A stretch of 34,536 nucleotides of DNA from NCBI GenBank assembly GCA_022822905.1, contig JAJDYE010000034.1, positions 1 through 34,536 of the forward strand, in the 5' to 3' direction. Source of the stretch: Acidimicrobiia bacterium. Lineage in GTDB: Bacteria; Actinomycetota; Acidimicrobiia; Acidimicrobiales; Bin134. The notes beneath the pieces are model-generated. The model did no database searches. It saw only the letters and a list, made by a program, of their open reading frames with translations, and was not told the origin of the DNA. Positions 15,755 through 24,178 of the stretch are shown here, piece after piece; the first letter of the stretch is position 1, and the number at the start of each line of letters is the position of its first letter. The translations under genes and the position numbers were made by a program.

Positions 15755-18190
15755 ATGGACGGCATGACAAACCGGGAACTCTGCCGAGCGCTGGTGAAAG
15801 CCGAGTCGGAGAAAGACGCGATTCAGGTCCTCAAGAGTGCAGGACTCTGGGATGACCTGGATTGCTGGAAACCGCTTGGGGCAATCCCCAACAACTACGG
15901 CACGATCATCAACCAGCAGGCTTCTGCCGAGGCGGCGCTGGCCGAAAAGGTCACCAACAGCATCGACGCGAGGCTCATGGCCGAATGCCGCCGGATTGGG
16001 GAAGTCCCTGAGGGGCAGTTCAAGCGCGATGGCACACCGATGCCGTCCAGCCCGGCTGAGGCCGTAGAGGCGTTTGGATGCAGGTGGGAGCTAGCTGGCG
16101 GGAGGTCTGACAATGTGACACCCCATGCTCAGAAGATCTCGGTGGTGGTGACAGGTGGAAGGCGGCCCCACAAGGCCTGCATCTCGGTGATCGACCTAGG
16201 CGAAGGTCAAGCGCCAGACAGCTTCCCTGAGACCTTTTGCTCGATCTTCCGGAGCAACAAGAATACGGTCAGATTCGTCCAGGGCCGCTACAACATGGGC
16301 GGTACCGGTACCCTCCGCTTCTGCGGCGACCATGGAACCCAGCTAATCGTATCTCGGCGCGATCCTGCGTTCGGCGAAGATCCCGCTTGGGGGTTCACCG
16401 TTTTCCGCAAGATTCCCCCGGCGCAAGGCGAACGCAATCCCTATTGGGTCTACCTGGTAGCTCCACCGGATGGCAGAGACGGAACGCCGCCGGGTGCGGT
16501 ACTGAGGTTTGCAGCCGACAAGGTGAAGCTATTGCCGAAAAGCCCAAGCGAAGGCAGCCAGCAGCAGCCTTGGGTAATTCCGGTTGAACACGGCACCTTG
16601 GTGAAGCTGTACGAATACATGAAGACTGGGAATGCCACCGATACTCGTTCCTCGGGCCAGTCGATGTCGTTGACTGCACGACTCGAGGTTGAATTGGCCG
16701 ATCCGGCTTTGCCGTTCAGGGTGCATGAGTGCCGGTTTTCTGATTCGCGGGGGAACACCGCGGTCAACTGTGTGGGACTGGTCAACCGCTACTCGGGGGA
16801 CAGGGGTCGTGCCTCGCTAGAAGATGGTTTTCCCTTTACCGCCAAGCTGACTAGCCCATCGGGAGTCAAGCCGTCTGGCCAGCAGTTCGGCGTGGCGGTG
16901 TACGCCTTCAGGCAGGGCGACGACGGGCGCCCCCGGGGAGGGGAGCGTCGACAGGCGAAGCATGCGGTGGCCTTTACCGTCAACGGGCAGCTCCATGCTG
17001 GCTGGCATTCGCGTTTTTTCACTAGGAAAGATGTCGAACTCTCGCTATTGGCAGATGACCTGCTTGTGGTTGTGGATTGTTCGAAGCTGTCCAACGAAGG
17101 CACCAGCGAGTTGTTCACCGGCGGGCGCGACAGGATGATCGACGATTCACCGCTCAGGTCGTGGCTCAACAAGGAGCTGGAAGAGATGCTTGGAACCGAC
17201 CAGCGGCTTCGACGCCTCCATCATGCCAGGCTTGATGCCCGCCGCAAGAGCGAGCGCGGCAAGCGCGCCAAGGCCGCGGCGGAGATCGTTCAGCGGCTGC
17301 TGGCGGCGAACAAGTCGCTGGCCGACTATCTGGCCGGTGGGGTCCTTCCTGCCGGCCACGGCCCGATAGGCCCGAGCTCGTCCGGCGGCCTCAAGGAGTT
17401 TATCGGATACGACCCGCCGACGTTCTTCAAGCTGAGAGGCAAAGACAGACAGAACGCCCAGATCGGAAAGCCATGCGCCGTCTCCTTCACAACCGACGCG
17501 GTGAACGGGTACTTCGATAACGGGGAGCACTTGCTCACGCTGGACAGGCGTCCGGTGCCTCTGATTCGCGAGTCTCTGCACGATGGTCGGGCCAGCATTC
17601 GGTTTGAGATGCCTGAAGGCGCAGTTGCCGGTGGTCATATGTCCGCTCGGCTTGAGTCGTCAGGCCCAGGGCTTCTCACTCCTTTCGTCAATGAGTTCAC
17701 CATTGTCGCCATAGACCAGAGGGACACGCAGTCTGGACCCGAGACCAGCTCAGACCCTCCATCCGGTTTCGACCTGCCCGAAGCCGAAGAGGTGAGAAAG
17801 CGCGACTGGAAGCAGGAGGGGTTCACCGAGACGACCGGGGCCCGCTTCATTCCCGACGCGGACCCGTCCCAGAACTTGTGGCAGTGGAATTACGACCACC
17901 CGTTCCTTGTGGAAGCCCGGCGCCGATCAGATGCAAAGGACAGCGCTGAAGCCTTGGAGGTGCTGAACGAGCGGTTCAAGAACTCCATGCTCGTCATTGG
18001 CCTGTCGGCCCTCAGCGCCCACGCAGCAGCGCGGGATGCGGCGAAGAAGTCTGAAAACGGGGAGTCTGCGGCGCTGCTCGATCCTGCCGACTGGGTTGCC
18101 ATCGCCACCGACGCCCTAGCTCCCGTGGTGTTCCCGATCATCGAATTCGGCGAGGCGATCACCCCCGCGTACTTGGACGCTGACGACTAG
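15755..18190 (+). CDS. Large GHKL (Hsp90/MutL-like) ATPase, putative defence protein
   Basis: An 811-residue protein from the ATG at 15755, with GGAGGGGG about 9 bp upstream. GHKL ATP-binding motifs appear in order: the N-box AEKVTNSIDARL (residues ~62-73), the G1 box VIDLGEGQAP (~145-154) and the G2 box GRYNMGGTGTLRF (~177-189). The middle (FTVNGQLHAGWHSRFFTRKDVELSLLADDLLVVVDCSKL) resembles the transducer region of such ATPases. A basic helical stretch (ARLDARRKSERGKRAKAAAEIVQRLLAANKS) precedes a C-terminal part I do not recognise. Stand-alone GHKL ATPases of this size often occur in antiviral islands, and it lies next to a PIN/AbrB pair and a helicase-methyltransferase operon. The function itself is unknown. 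It ends in TAG. Confidence 0.7.
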   Translation: MDGMTNRELCRALVKAESEKDAIQVLKSAGLWDDLDCWKPLGAIPNNYGTIINQQASAEAALAEKVTNSIDARLMAECRRIGEVPEGQFKRDGTPMPSSPAEAVEAFGCRWELAGGRSDNVTPHAQKISVVVTGGRRPHKACISVIDLGEGQAPDSFPETFCSIFRSNKNTVRFVQGRYNMGGTGTLRFCGDHGTQLIVSRRDPAFGEDPAWGFTVFRKIPPAQGERNPYWVYLVAPPDGRDGTPPGAVLRFAADKVKLLPKSPSEGSQQQPWVIPVEHGTLVKLYEYMKTGNATDTRSSGQSMSLTARLEVELADPALPFRVHECRFSDSRGNTAVNCVGLVNRYSGDRGRASLEDGFPFTAKLTSPSGVKPSGQQFGVAVYAFRQGDDGRPRGGERRQAKHAVAFTVNGQLHAGWHSRFFTRKDVELSLLADDLLVVVDCSKLSNEGTSELFTGGRDRMIDDSPLRSWLNKELEEMLGTDQRLRRLHHARLDARRKSERGKRAKAAAEIVQRLLAANKSLADYLAGGVLPAGHGPIGPSSSGGLKEFIGYDPPTFFKLRGKDRQNAQIGKPCAVSFTTDAVNGYFDNGEHLLTLDRRPVPLIRESLHDGRASIRFEMPEGAVAGGHMSARLESSGPGLLTPFVNEFTIVAIDQRDTQSGPETSSDPPSGFDLPEAEEVRKRDWKQEGFTETTGARFIPDADPSQNLWQWNYDHPFLVEARRRSDAKDSAEALEVLNERFKNSMLVIGLSALSAHAAARDAAKKSENGESAALLDPADWVAIATDALAPVVFPIIEFGEAITPAYLDADD

Positions 18191-18218
18191 TCAGATTCCT
18201 CTAATGACCGGACACTCG

Positions 18219-18614
18219 TCACTCGGTAGACAACTCGGGGAAATAGGTCGTGTAGAAGCCGCGGTCGCGTGTCAGGAACTTGTCCGCCGCGCCCAGGGCG
18301 TGGGCGCCGATGAGGAAGTCGGTGATGATTCGTTCACGCGGTCCGCCAGCTTGGCGGTACCGCTGCCAACGCAAGCCAGCCTCATATGCAATGTCAGTGG
18401 TGATAGGGGACGTCGATGTGTTGATCTGCTGCAACGTCTCATCCAGCAGGGTTCGACTGCCGAACGCCGGTACCAACTCGGCATACACGATGCCGCAAAT
18501 GACGACTGCCCCCGCGTCGTACGCCGCCTTCATTCGCTCCCGCGATTCTGGCCCGTGTCGTGCATCGGCTCGGAAGATATCCAGCAGGACGCTGGTATCG
18601 ACGGCGGTGATCAC
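18219..18614 (-). CDS. PIN-domain toxin (VapC-like)
   Basis: A 131-residue PIN protein: MITAVDTSVLLDIFRADARH (Asp6), VVICGIVYAELVPAF (Glu), RIITDFLIGAHALGAADKFLTRDRGFYTTYFPEL (late Asp residues). All acidic RNase residues expected for the family are present. Its start overlaps the AbrB-type antitoxin gene by 4 bp (ATGA). It converges with the GHKL ATPase gene, with 28 bp between the stops. It is unrelated in detail to the other VapC at 12375-12803. Confidence 0.85.
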   Translation of the reverse strand: MITAVDTSVLLDIFRADARHGPESRERMKAAYDAGAVVICGIVYAELVPAFGSRTLLDETLQQINTSTSPITTDIAYEAGLRWQRYRQAGGPRERIITDFLIGAHALGAADKFLTRDRGFYTTYFPELSTE

Positions 18615-18826
18615 CGTCCTCGAATCTCCTCGATATAGTCATCAGTGCTGCTGCCATCGCTGAGGATCGCGAACACCCCATCGACAGGGTGTCTTGCCGC
18701 TGTCCGCTTTTGAATCAGGAGTCCTCCCTCGGTAGGGGTGAGCTCCACCTCAACGTTGTAATTGAGGCCAAAACGCTCCCTCAGGCTCTTGGGGATCGTA
18801 ATTTGTCCTCTCTCAGAAATTCGCAT
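18611..18826 (-). CDS. AbrB/MazE-type antitoxin
   Basis: A 71-residue protein from the ATG at 18826. MRISERGQITIPKSLRERFGL is the swapped-hairpin AbrB DNA-binding motif; EVELTPTEGGLLIQKR completes it, and the acidic tail (ILSDGSSTDDYIEEIRGR) would neutralise the PIN toxin. Longer starts at 18862 or 18895 are open but lack ribosome-binding sites and family similarity. It follows the helicase gene by 70 bp on the same strand, so it may be partly co-transcribed with the defence operon. Confidence 0.82.
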   Translation of the reverse strand: MRISERGQITIPKSLRERFGLNYNVEVELTPTEGGLLIQKRTAARHPVDGVFAILSDGSSTDDYIEEIRGR

Positions 18827-18896
18827 ACTTGATCTTTCAGAATTACTGTCTGGCAAATTCATACTAGTTTGTTCAGCACACAAGAGCGAAGCCATT

Positions 18897-21800
18897 TCAA
18901 GGCATTACGGCCATCCAGCAGACGACGCCGATGTCTTCTTCGGTTATCTCGGGGGGTGGGGCGGTGGGGTCGATGCTGTGCAGGCCGTAGAACTCCGCTA
19001 TTTCGATGATCTGCTGAGCGGCGTCGGCTCTTTCCAACTCCTTGCGGTTCAGGTCTCGCCGGACGGCGCCGAGGGCTTGGCGCACCTGGCTGCCTCGTTC
19101 GATTTCTAAGGCTTCGTAGGCGGCGCGGGCACCGGGCAGTGATGACACGTCGGGGTGGTCGAGCACCTCGCGGGCCCATTGCTGGGTCGGGCCGAGCGAG
19201 CGGCCTGCGAGGTGCCGGGCGGTGTCGTTGTGCTCTTCGATGATGGATTCCACCGCTGCCGACCACGCTGCCTCCAAGTCGATGGCCGGATCGCTCACGC
19301 CCGGCGCCCGTCCAGGGTTGATGCGGCGCAAGATCACCGGCGGCGCTGAATCGATGTCGCCTTGGGCAGACACATACCTCCAGTGCCTGTTGCCATCTCG
19401 GGTGCGGCAGGCGAAGAACACGCCCGGCGGTCCGGCTGAGGGTACGCCTGGACCCTGGGCGAAAGCCGCTCCCACACCCCAGGGCAGCTCCTGCACGCGG
19501 TCGAGCTCGCCCTCTGATCCGGCTCGGCGCAACTCGGCCCGCAGCAGCTCCGCGCTGAGGGTTTGGGGATCGTCCCGGGCGTCGACTTCGTCGATCAGCG
19601 TGGCATCGCCTTGGGCCAGTCGGCGGGCGTAAGCCTGGATCTCCTCGGCTGTGTCGCCGGCCACCACTTCTATCTCCATGCCGTAGGGACGGGCAGCTAC
19701 GATCTTGCGCCGAATGGCGGCTTCCAACTGGAGGAACCGCTCCAGTTGGCCCTGATCGGGCAGCATGGTGGTGAGCCGCACCTCCCGGTGGGGGCTCTTG
19801 AGCCGGACCACCCGGCCATACCGCTGTACCACCCGCTGGGGGTTCCAGGGCATGTCGTAGCTGATAACTGCGCCAGCCTGCTGGAGGTTCTGGCCCTCTG
19901 AAAGCACATCGTTGCCCAGCATCAGATCCACCTCCCCGTCCGGGGGCGTATAGCCAGGGCGGACCACGGTGTCGGGGCAGAAGCGGGCTAATAGCCGGGT
20001 GCGCTCGTCGGGGTTGGTGTCGGCGCCGATCACCGTCACCCGCTGGCGGCCCTGCACCGAATCGGGCAGGTGCTCGTCCAGGTAGCGGACTGTGTCGGCG
20101 AACGCGGAGAACACGATCACCTTTTGCGAGGGCGACTCATCCAGCAGCCGGCCGAGCAGGGCCAGCTTGGGGTCGGTTTCGGGGGTCAGCAACCGGAGCG
20201 CGTTGGCCGCGGCCTCCAGCCGCTCGCGGTCTTGGGCCACGTCTTCGCGGAATTCGGGTTTGAACCGGTTCACCGGCTCGGCTTCGGCCTCCTCCAAGGT
20301 CTCGGCCAGCCACTCGGCCAGCCCGGTCTCGTCGAGGTCGAGGCCTGCCGCCTCCCGCAGCGCCTCGCCGCTGAGCACTCGACCCTGTTTCCAGGCGTCC
20401 AGGAACACGTCGTGGGCAGCGATCATCCGGTTTAGGGTGAGCAAACAGGCATGCCAGCACGATTCGAAGCGCTTCAGCACCGCTGATTGCAACAGAGCGC
20501 CGAGCACCACCTCCTGCTCGTGGCCCTCATCGCCATGGCGGTAGGTGCTGGGCCGGTACCGGGCCATGGACAGGTTTGAGACATGGCTGGTGATGGCGGC
20601 GACCAGACCCGGATAGGCCGAGTCCAGGTCGTAGCGCTCGGTGGACAGCACCGGGGTGGGGAATGCCACCGGTGTGCCGTCGGGAAAGCTCTCGCCCCGG
20701 TAGTGCTGCTCGATGAAGCGGCGGTCCCGCCTCACGCTCACCAGGTCGGCCAGCGAGAACAACACATCGGGATTGAGGTTCTCCGGGTCGCGCTCGTTGG
20801 CACCCGCCCGCAGAAACAGCTTCCGCAGCGACGGGATCCCGTGGGAGGCGAAGGCCCGGTCGTGGTGGGCGAACGCCATCACCAGGTGGTACAGGTCCCA
20901 CAGGCCGTTGTTGATGGGAGTGGCGGTGAGCAGGGCCAGGTCTTTCTGTTGGCCGCCCAGCAGCCGGGCCGCGGCCCGGTACCAGGTGGTGTCGGGGGTG
21001 CGCAGGGCGTGTCCCTCGTCCATCACCACCAGCCGATACACGTCTTTGTCGCTGTGCAGATGGCGGCGGGCGTTGGCGGTGCCTGCCGGCACGAGCTGCT
21101 CATCGGCGGCGAGCTGGTGATAGCTCACCACCTGGGCCGGCAGCCGAGCCTGGTCGAGCCGCTCTTGCCAGTGGCCCACAAGCTGGGCCGGGGCCACCAC
21201 CAGGGCGTGGAAACCTCGGCGCTGCACGTACTCTTCGATGAGGGCGAGGCCGATCTCGGTCTTTCCTGTGCCCACGCCGTCGGCATAGATCACGCCGTGG
21301 TGCTGCTCGATGATGCTCAGTGCCCGCCAGAATCCGTCGCGTTGGAACCCGGTCAGGGTGACCGCGCGCGGCGTCGGGCCGTCGGGCGGTTCGTCGTCGG
21401 GGCCGAGCAGCTCCATCAGGGCCAGCAGATACACCTCGCGGGGATCGAGCAGCCCGACATGGGGAAACAGGAGGCGCCGCAGATCGGCCTTGAAGTCTTG
21501 GGCCTGGTCCCAGAGCCGGTCGAACCACCCCACTGCTTGCTGGGCCACCGGCGGGTCGTACTGCACCAGGCCCAGCTCCAGGTTTGTGAACAGCCCGGCG
21601 CTGGTGAGGTTGGCCGAGGTGACCAGCGCGGCCCGGGCGTCGTCGCGGTTGCCGAACAGGTAAGCCTTGCCGTGGAGGAAGCGACTGGTGTAGCGCCGCA
21701 CCTCCACGTCGGGCCGCTCCAGCCAGCCATCGAGGCGGGCCAGCCTGGCCGCGGCCCGACTGGGAGGGAAGCGGGCCAGATCGCGTTCGGCTCGCAGCCC

Positions 21801-22055
21801 CGCCAGGGCCAGCTCGAAACGGGTCACCGGCACCTGGGCGCCCAGGCCGGGGGTTGGCTCGGCGCCCAGCAGCAGACGGACCGTGCGGCCGTCGGCCACC
21901 GCGGTGGCCAGGTGGTCCAAGCCGCCGAGGTTCACATAGCCGGTGGCCACCGACAGGCCGTGGCGCCCGGCGAAGTCGTCGAGGAGATAGGTGAGCGCCT
22001 CGGCGTGGCGGCTGCCGTCGCCGAGGTTGTCGATCAGATAGGGGCGACCGGGCAT
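18897..22055 (-). CDS. PLD-domain SNF2-type helicase
   Basis: A 1052-residue protein whose ATG at 22055 shares one base with the methyltransferase stop (TGATG), so the two are coupled. Residues ~1-200 form a phospholipase-D-like domain with HGK at 128-130 and TSANLTSAGLFTNLELGL after it. The SNF2/superfamily-2 helicase follows: Walker A DGVGTGKTE (~259-267), VVAPAQLVGHW, DEGH (346-349), LLTATPINNGLWDLYHL (~375-391), and a second RecA lobe ending in VVQRYGRVVRLKSPHREV. The C-terminal ~250 residues are helical and unassigned. Such proteins translocate on DNA and may cleave it. With the adjacent adenine methyltransferase it resembles a reduced DISARM or restriction-modification-like system. Confidence 0.8.
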   Translation of the reverse strand: MPGRPYLIDNLGDGSRHAEALTYLLDDFAGRHGLSVATGYVNLGGLDHLATAVADGRTVRLLLGAEPTPGLGAQVPVTRFELALAGLRAERDLARFPPSRAAARLARLDGWLERPDVEVRRYTSRFLHGKAYLFGNRDDARAALVTSANLTSAGLFTNLELGLVQYDPPVAQQAVGWFDRLWDQAQDFKADLRRLLFPHVGLLDPREVYLLALMELLGPDDEPPDGPTPRAVTLTGFQRDGFWRALSIIEQHHGVIYADGVGTGKTEIGLALIEEYVQRRGFHALVVAPAQLVGHWQERLDQARLPAQVVSYHQLAADEQLVPAGTANARRHLHSDKDVYRLVVMDEGHALRTPDTTWYRAAARLLGGQQKDLALLTATPINNGLWDLYHLVMAFAHHDRAFASHGIPSLRKLFLRAGANERDPENLNPDVLFSLADLVSVRRDRRFIEQHYRGESFPDGTPVAFPTPVLSTERYDLDSAYPGLVAAITSHVSNLSMARYRPSTYRHGDEGHEQEVVLGALLQSAVLKRFESCWHACLLTLNRMIAAHDVFLDAWKQGRVLSGEALREAAGLDLDETGLAEWLAETLEEAEAEPVNRFKPEFREDVAQDRERLEAAANALRLLTPETDPKLALLGRLLDESPSQKVIVFSAFADTVRYLDEHLPDSVQGRQRVTVIGADTNPDERTRLLARFCPDTVVRPGYTPPDGEVDLMLGNDVLSEGQNLQQAGAVISYDMPWNPQRVVQRYGRVVRLKSPHREVRLTTMLPDQGQLERFLQLEAAIRRKIVAARPYGMEIEVVAGDTAEEIQAYARRLAQGDATLIDEVDARDDPQTLSAELLRAELRRAGSEGELDRVQELPWGVGAAFAQGPGVPSAGPPGVFFACRTRDGNRHWRYVSAQGDIDSAPPVILRRINPGRAPGVSDPAIDLEAAWSAAVESIIEEHNDTARHLAGRSLGPTQQWAREVLDHPDVSSLPGARAAYEALEIERGSQVRQALGAVRRDLNRKELERADAAQQIIEIAEFYGLHSIDPTAPPPEITEEDIGVVCWMAVMP

Positions 22056-24166
22056 CAGGCCAGTTCTTCGACGCGGTTGAGAAGGGCTTGCCGGTAGGCG
22101 GGAGGTACCGCGTCGGTGGTGAAGTCTTCCAAGATGGTCTCCAAGTCGGCCTCGGCGAGCTGCCAGGCCTGCGCCAGCCGGGCGTCGATGTCGATCAGGA
22201 GGCGGCTGCGTTCCTCTTCGGGCAGCGGTCCGCACTCGACACCGATGGCGGCGGCGAAGTCGGCCCATCGTTCGTCGACGGCGGATAGGCGTGCCGCAGC
22301 TTGGGCGATCTTGGAGAAATCCTGATCGTCGAGATCGGGGACGGTCAGTGCTTCCAGGATGAAGAAGTTGAGGTTCATCTCGACGAACCGGCGAGCCTGC
22401 CAGTCGAAGGCGAGGCTGTTCATGATGCCCAGGCAGGCGGCCTGGGTCTGCTCGTCGCCGTCCATAAAGGCCAGATAGGGGGCTTTGTTGGTCAAGAACA
22501 CCTCGGTGGGGACCAGACAGGCTCGCACCGTGCGGCTGTCGTCTGACCGGGACACGTCCCGGAACGCCACCCGAGCCCTTTCCAGCTCAGCCCGCACCGC
22601 TTGCTTGCGTTCCCTAACCGGTGTGGAATCCGCCAGCAACGACGACGACCCCGGTCGGGGCTTGCGAACCTTCTTCAAGACTTCTTCGCTGGGTGGACAC
22701 GCTCGAGCCTCTGCCCCGTGCGGGTCGTACCGATCGAAGCTCTCCCCCTTCCACAGCGGCCTACCCTCGGAGGCGTTGCGCCACAGCTTGGCATCGTTGG
22801 TCTCGTCCAGTTCTCTCACGGGAAAGCACTGCCAACGACGGCCGGCGCCAAGGGGGAAGGGCGAGCCGATCCGGAGCTTGGCCAGCACGTCGGCCTCGCG
22901 TTGCGAGCGGAGCCGGGGCGTCATCCAGCCGGTGCCGAACAGGTTGGGGGCGAGCAAGATTCCCGGCGATGATGACTGGTCGGCCCAGGCTTCGGGGGAG
23001 TCGGCTACCCCGGCGATCTGGATCCGGTGGTCGGCCGCGGGTTGGCTTTGCCAAACGGCCACGAGGGCCACGCCATACTGGGGGTGGGTCTCGAACATCC
23101 AGAGTTTTCGGTTCAACAGGAAATCCACCCGCCGAGCCGTAGTCTGGGTGAACAGCCAGTCGCGGAATCCCTCCGAGCCCTGGTTCACGAACGCCCCTCG
23201 GGGCAGCACCACGCCGATGGCCCCGCCGGCGCGCACCAGGGCTCGGTAGCGCTGGCAGAAGTACTTGTACAGATCGGGGTCGCCTTTGGTGGACTCGTAC
23301 TCCCCCGAGGCCAGCGCTACCCGTTCGGCTCGGGCCCGCTCCCGCTGGGCGTCCATCTGCACGGACAGATCGGGGCGCTCGGCCAACAGGTCGCCCACTG
23401 CCGCATCGCGTTCTTCGGCCGAAAAGCCGTGCAATCCGGGCCGGTGCAGGCCGTAGTGGGACAGCTCTTCAACCACCACCTCTTCCCAGGGCGGGTTGCC
23501 CACCACCACGTCGAAGCCCGGGCGGTCTCGGGAGAACACCCGGGGGAACTGGAGCGGCCAGTGCAGAAAGGCGTGAGCTCGGGCGAGTTCGGCGGAATGC
23601 TGCACGAGCGCTTGGCCGTTGTGGCCGTTGGCGCCGGAGACCACGTCGGGACCGTGGGTCTCAACATGGCCCCGGGCCCCCTTGAGTCCGAAGCCCTCGG
23701 CGGTCCACAGGTCGAACAGCCGCTCGAGCCCTTCGGTGGCCTGTCGGGCCTCAAGATCGGCGGCCCGGCTGGCCTTCACATCCGCGGGGGTGAGGTCGTC
23801 GATGTCGGCCAATCGGGCGGCGGCTTCGGACGCCTCCGCCGTCGCTGAGCGAAGGGCGTCGGCTTGGAGCGTGCCCTCCCGAACCACTGTGTCGGCGCCG
23901 GCCACTCCGATGAGGGAGTTGCCCACCACCACGTTGCGGTCGAGGTAGGCCAGCGAAAGGCCGGGCACGAACGACGCCAGCCACAGCGACAGCGTGGCTA
24001 TCTCTGCGCCCATGGGGCTGCGGTCCACGCCGAACACGCACTGCTTGAGCACCAGGCGCCGCAGCAGGGCCACGTCGGTGACCGCGTTGCCCCTCAGGGT
24101 GTTCTCGCGCAGCCGGTTCAGGGCCTCTCGCACCACCGGAAGCGGGTGCTCGGCCAGAAAGGCCAC
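22055..24166 (-). CDS. DNA adenine methyltransferase, C-terminal part (after in-frame amber)
   Basis: About 703 residues follow the amber codon at 24179-24181 in the same frame; a GTG at 24166 could restart translation but has no well-spaced ribosome-binding site. DVVVGNPPWEEV (~219-230) is catalytic motif IV of N6-adenine methyltransferases. Before it, FGVDRSPMGAEIATLSLWLASFVPG is typical of Eco57I/DrmMI-type enzymes. Downstream, YKYFCQRYRALVRAGGAIGVVLPRGAFVNQGSEGFRDWLF and TKAPYLAF-like target-recognition sequence (LTNKAPYLAFMDGDEQTQAACLGIMNSLAFDWQARR) match the same class. It cannot work without the N-terminal SAM-binding part, so the gene is either read through, split into two subunits, or dead. 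It is coupled to the helicase gene at its stop. Confidence 0.75.
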   Translation of the reverse strand: MAFLAEHPLPVVREALNRLRENTLRGNAVTDVALLRRLVLKQCVFGVDRSPMGAEIATLSLWLASFVPGLSLAYLDRNVVVGNSLIGVAGADTVVREGTLQADALRSATAEASEAAARLADIDDLTPADVKASRAADLEARQATEGLERLFDLWTAEGFGLKGARGHVETHGPDVVSGANGHNGQALVQHSAELARAHAFLHWPLQFPRVFSRDRPGFDVVVGNPPWEEVVVEELSHYGLHRPGLHGFSAEERDAAVGDLLAERPDLSVQMDAQRERARAERVALASGEYESTKGDPDLYKYFCQRYRALVRAGGAIGVVLPRGAFVNQGSEGFRDWLFTQTTARRVDFLLNRKLWMFETHPQYGVALVAVWQSQPAADHRIQIAGVADSPEAWADQSSSPGILLAPNLFGTGWMTPRLRSQREADVLAKLRIGSPFPLGAGRRWQCFPVRELDETNDAKLWRNASEGRPLWKGESFDRYDPHGAEARACPPSEEVLKKVRKPRPGSSSLLADSTPVRERKQAVRAELERARVAFRDVSRSDDSRTVRACLVPTEVFLTNKAPYLAFMDGDEQTQAACLGIMNSLAFDWQARRFVEMNLNFFILEALTVPDLDDQDFSKIAQAAARLSAVDERWADFAAAIGVECGPLPEEERSRLLIDIDARLAQAWQLAEADLETILEDFTTDAVPPAYRQALLNRVEELA

Positions 24167-24178
24167 GGTCTGGTCGGC

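Noticed and set aside
20583..22097. Plus-strand frame of 504 codons opposite the helicase gene
   Set aside because: Low-complexity shadow of the PLD-SNF2 gene on the other strand.
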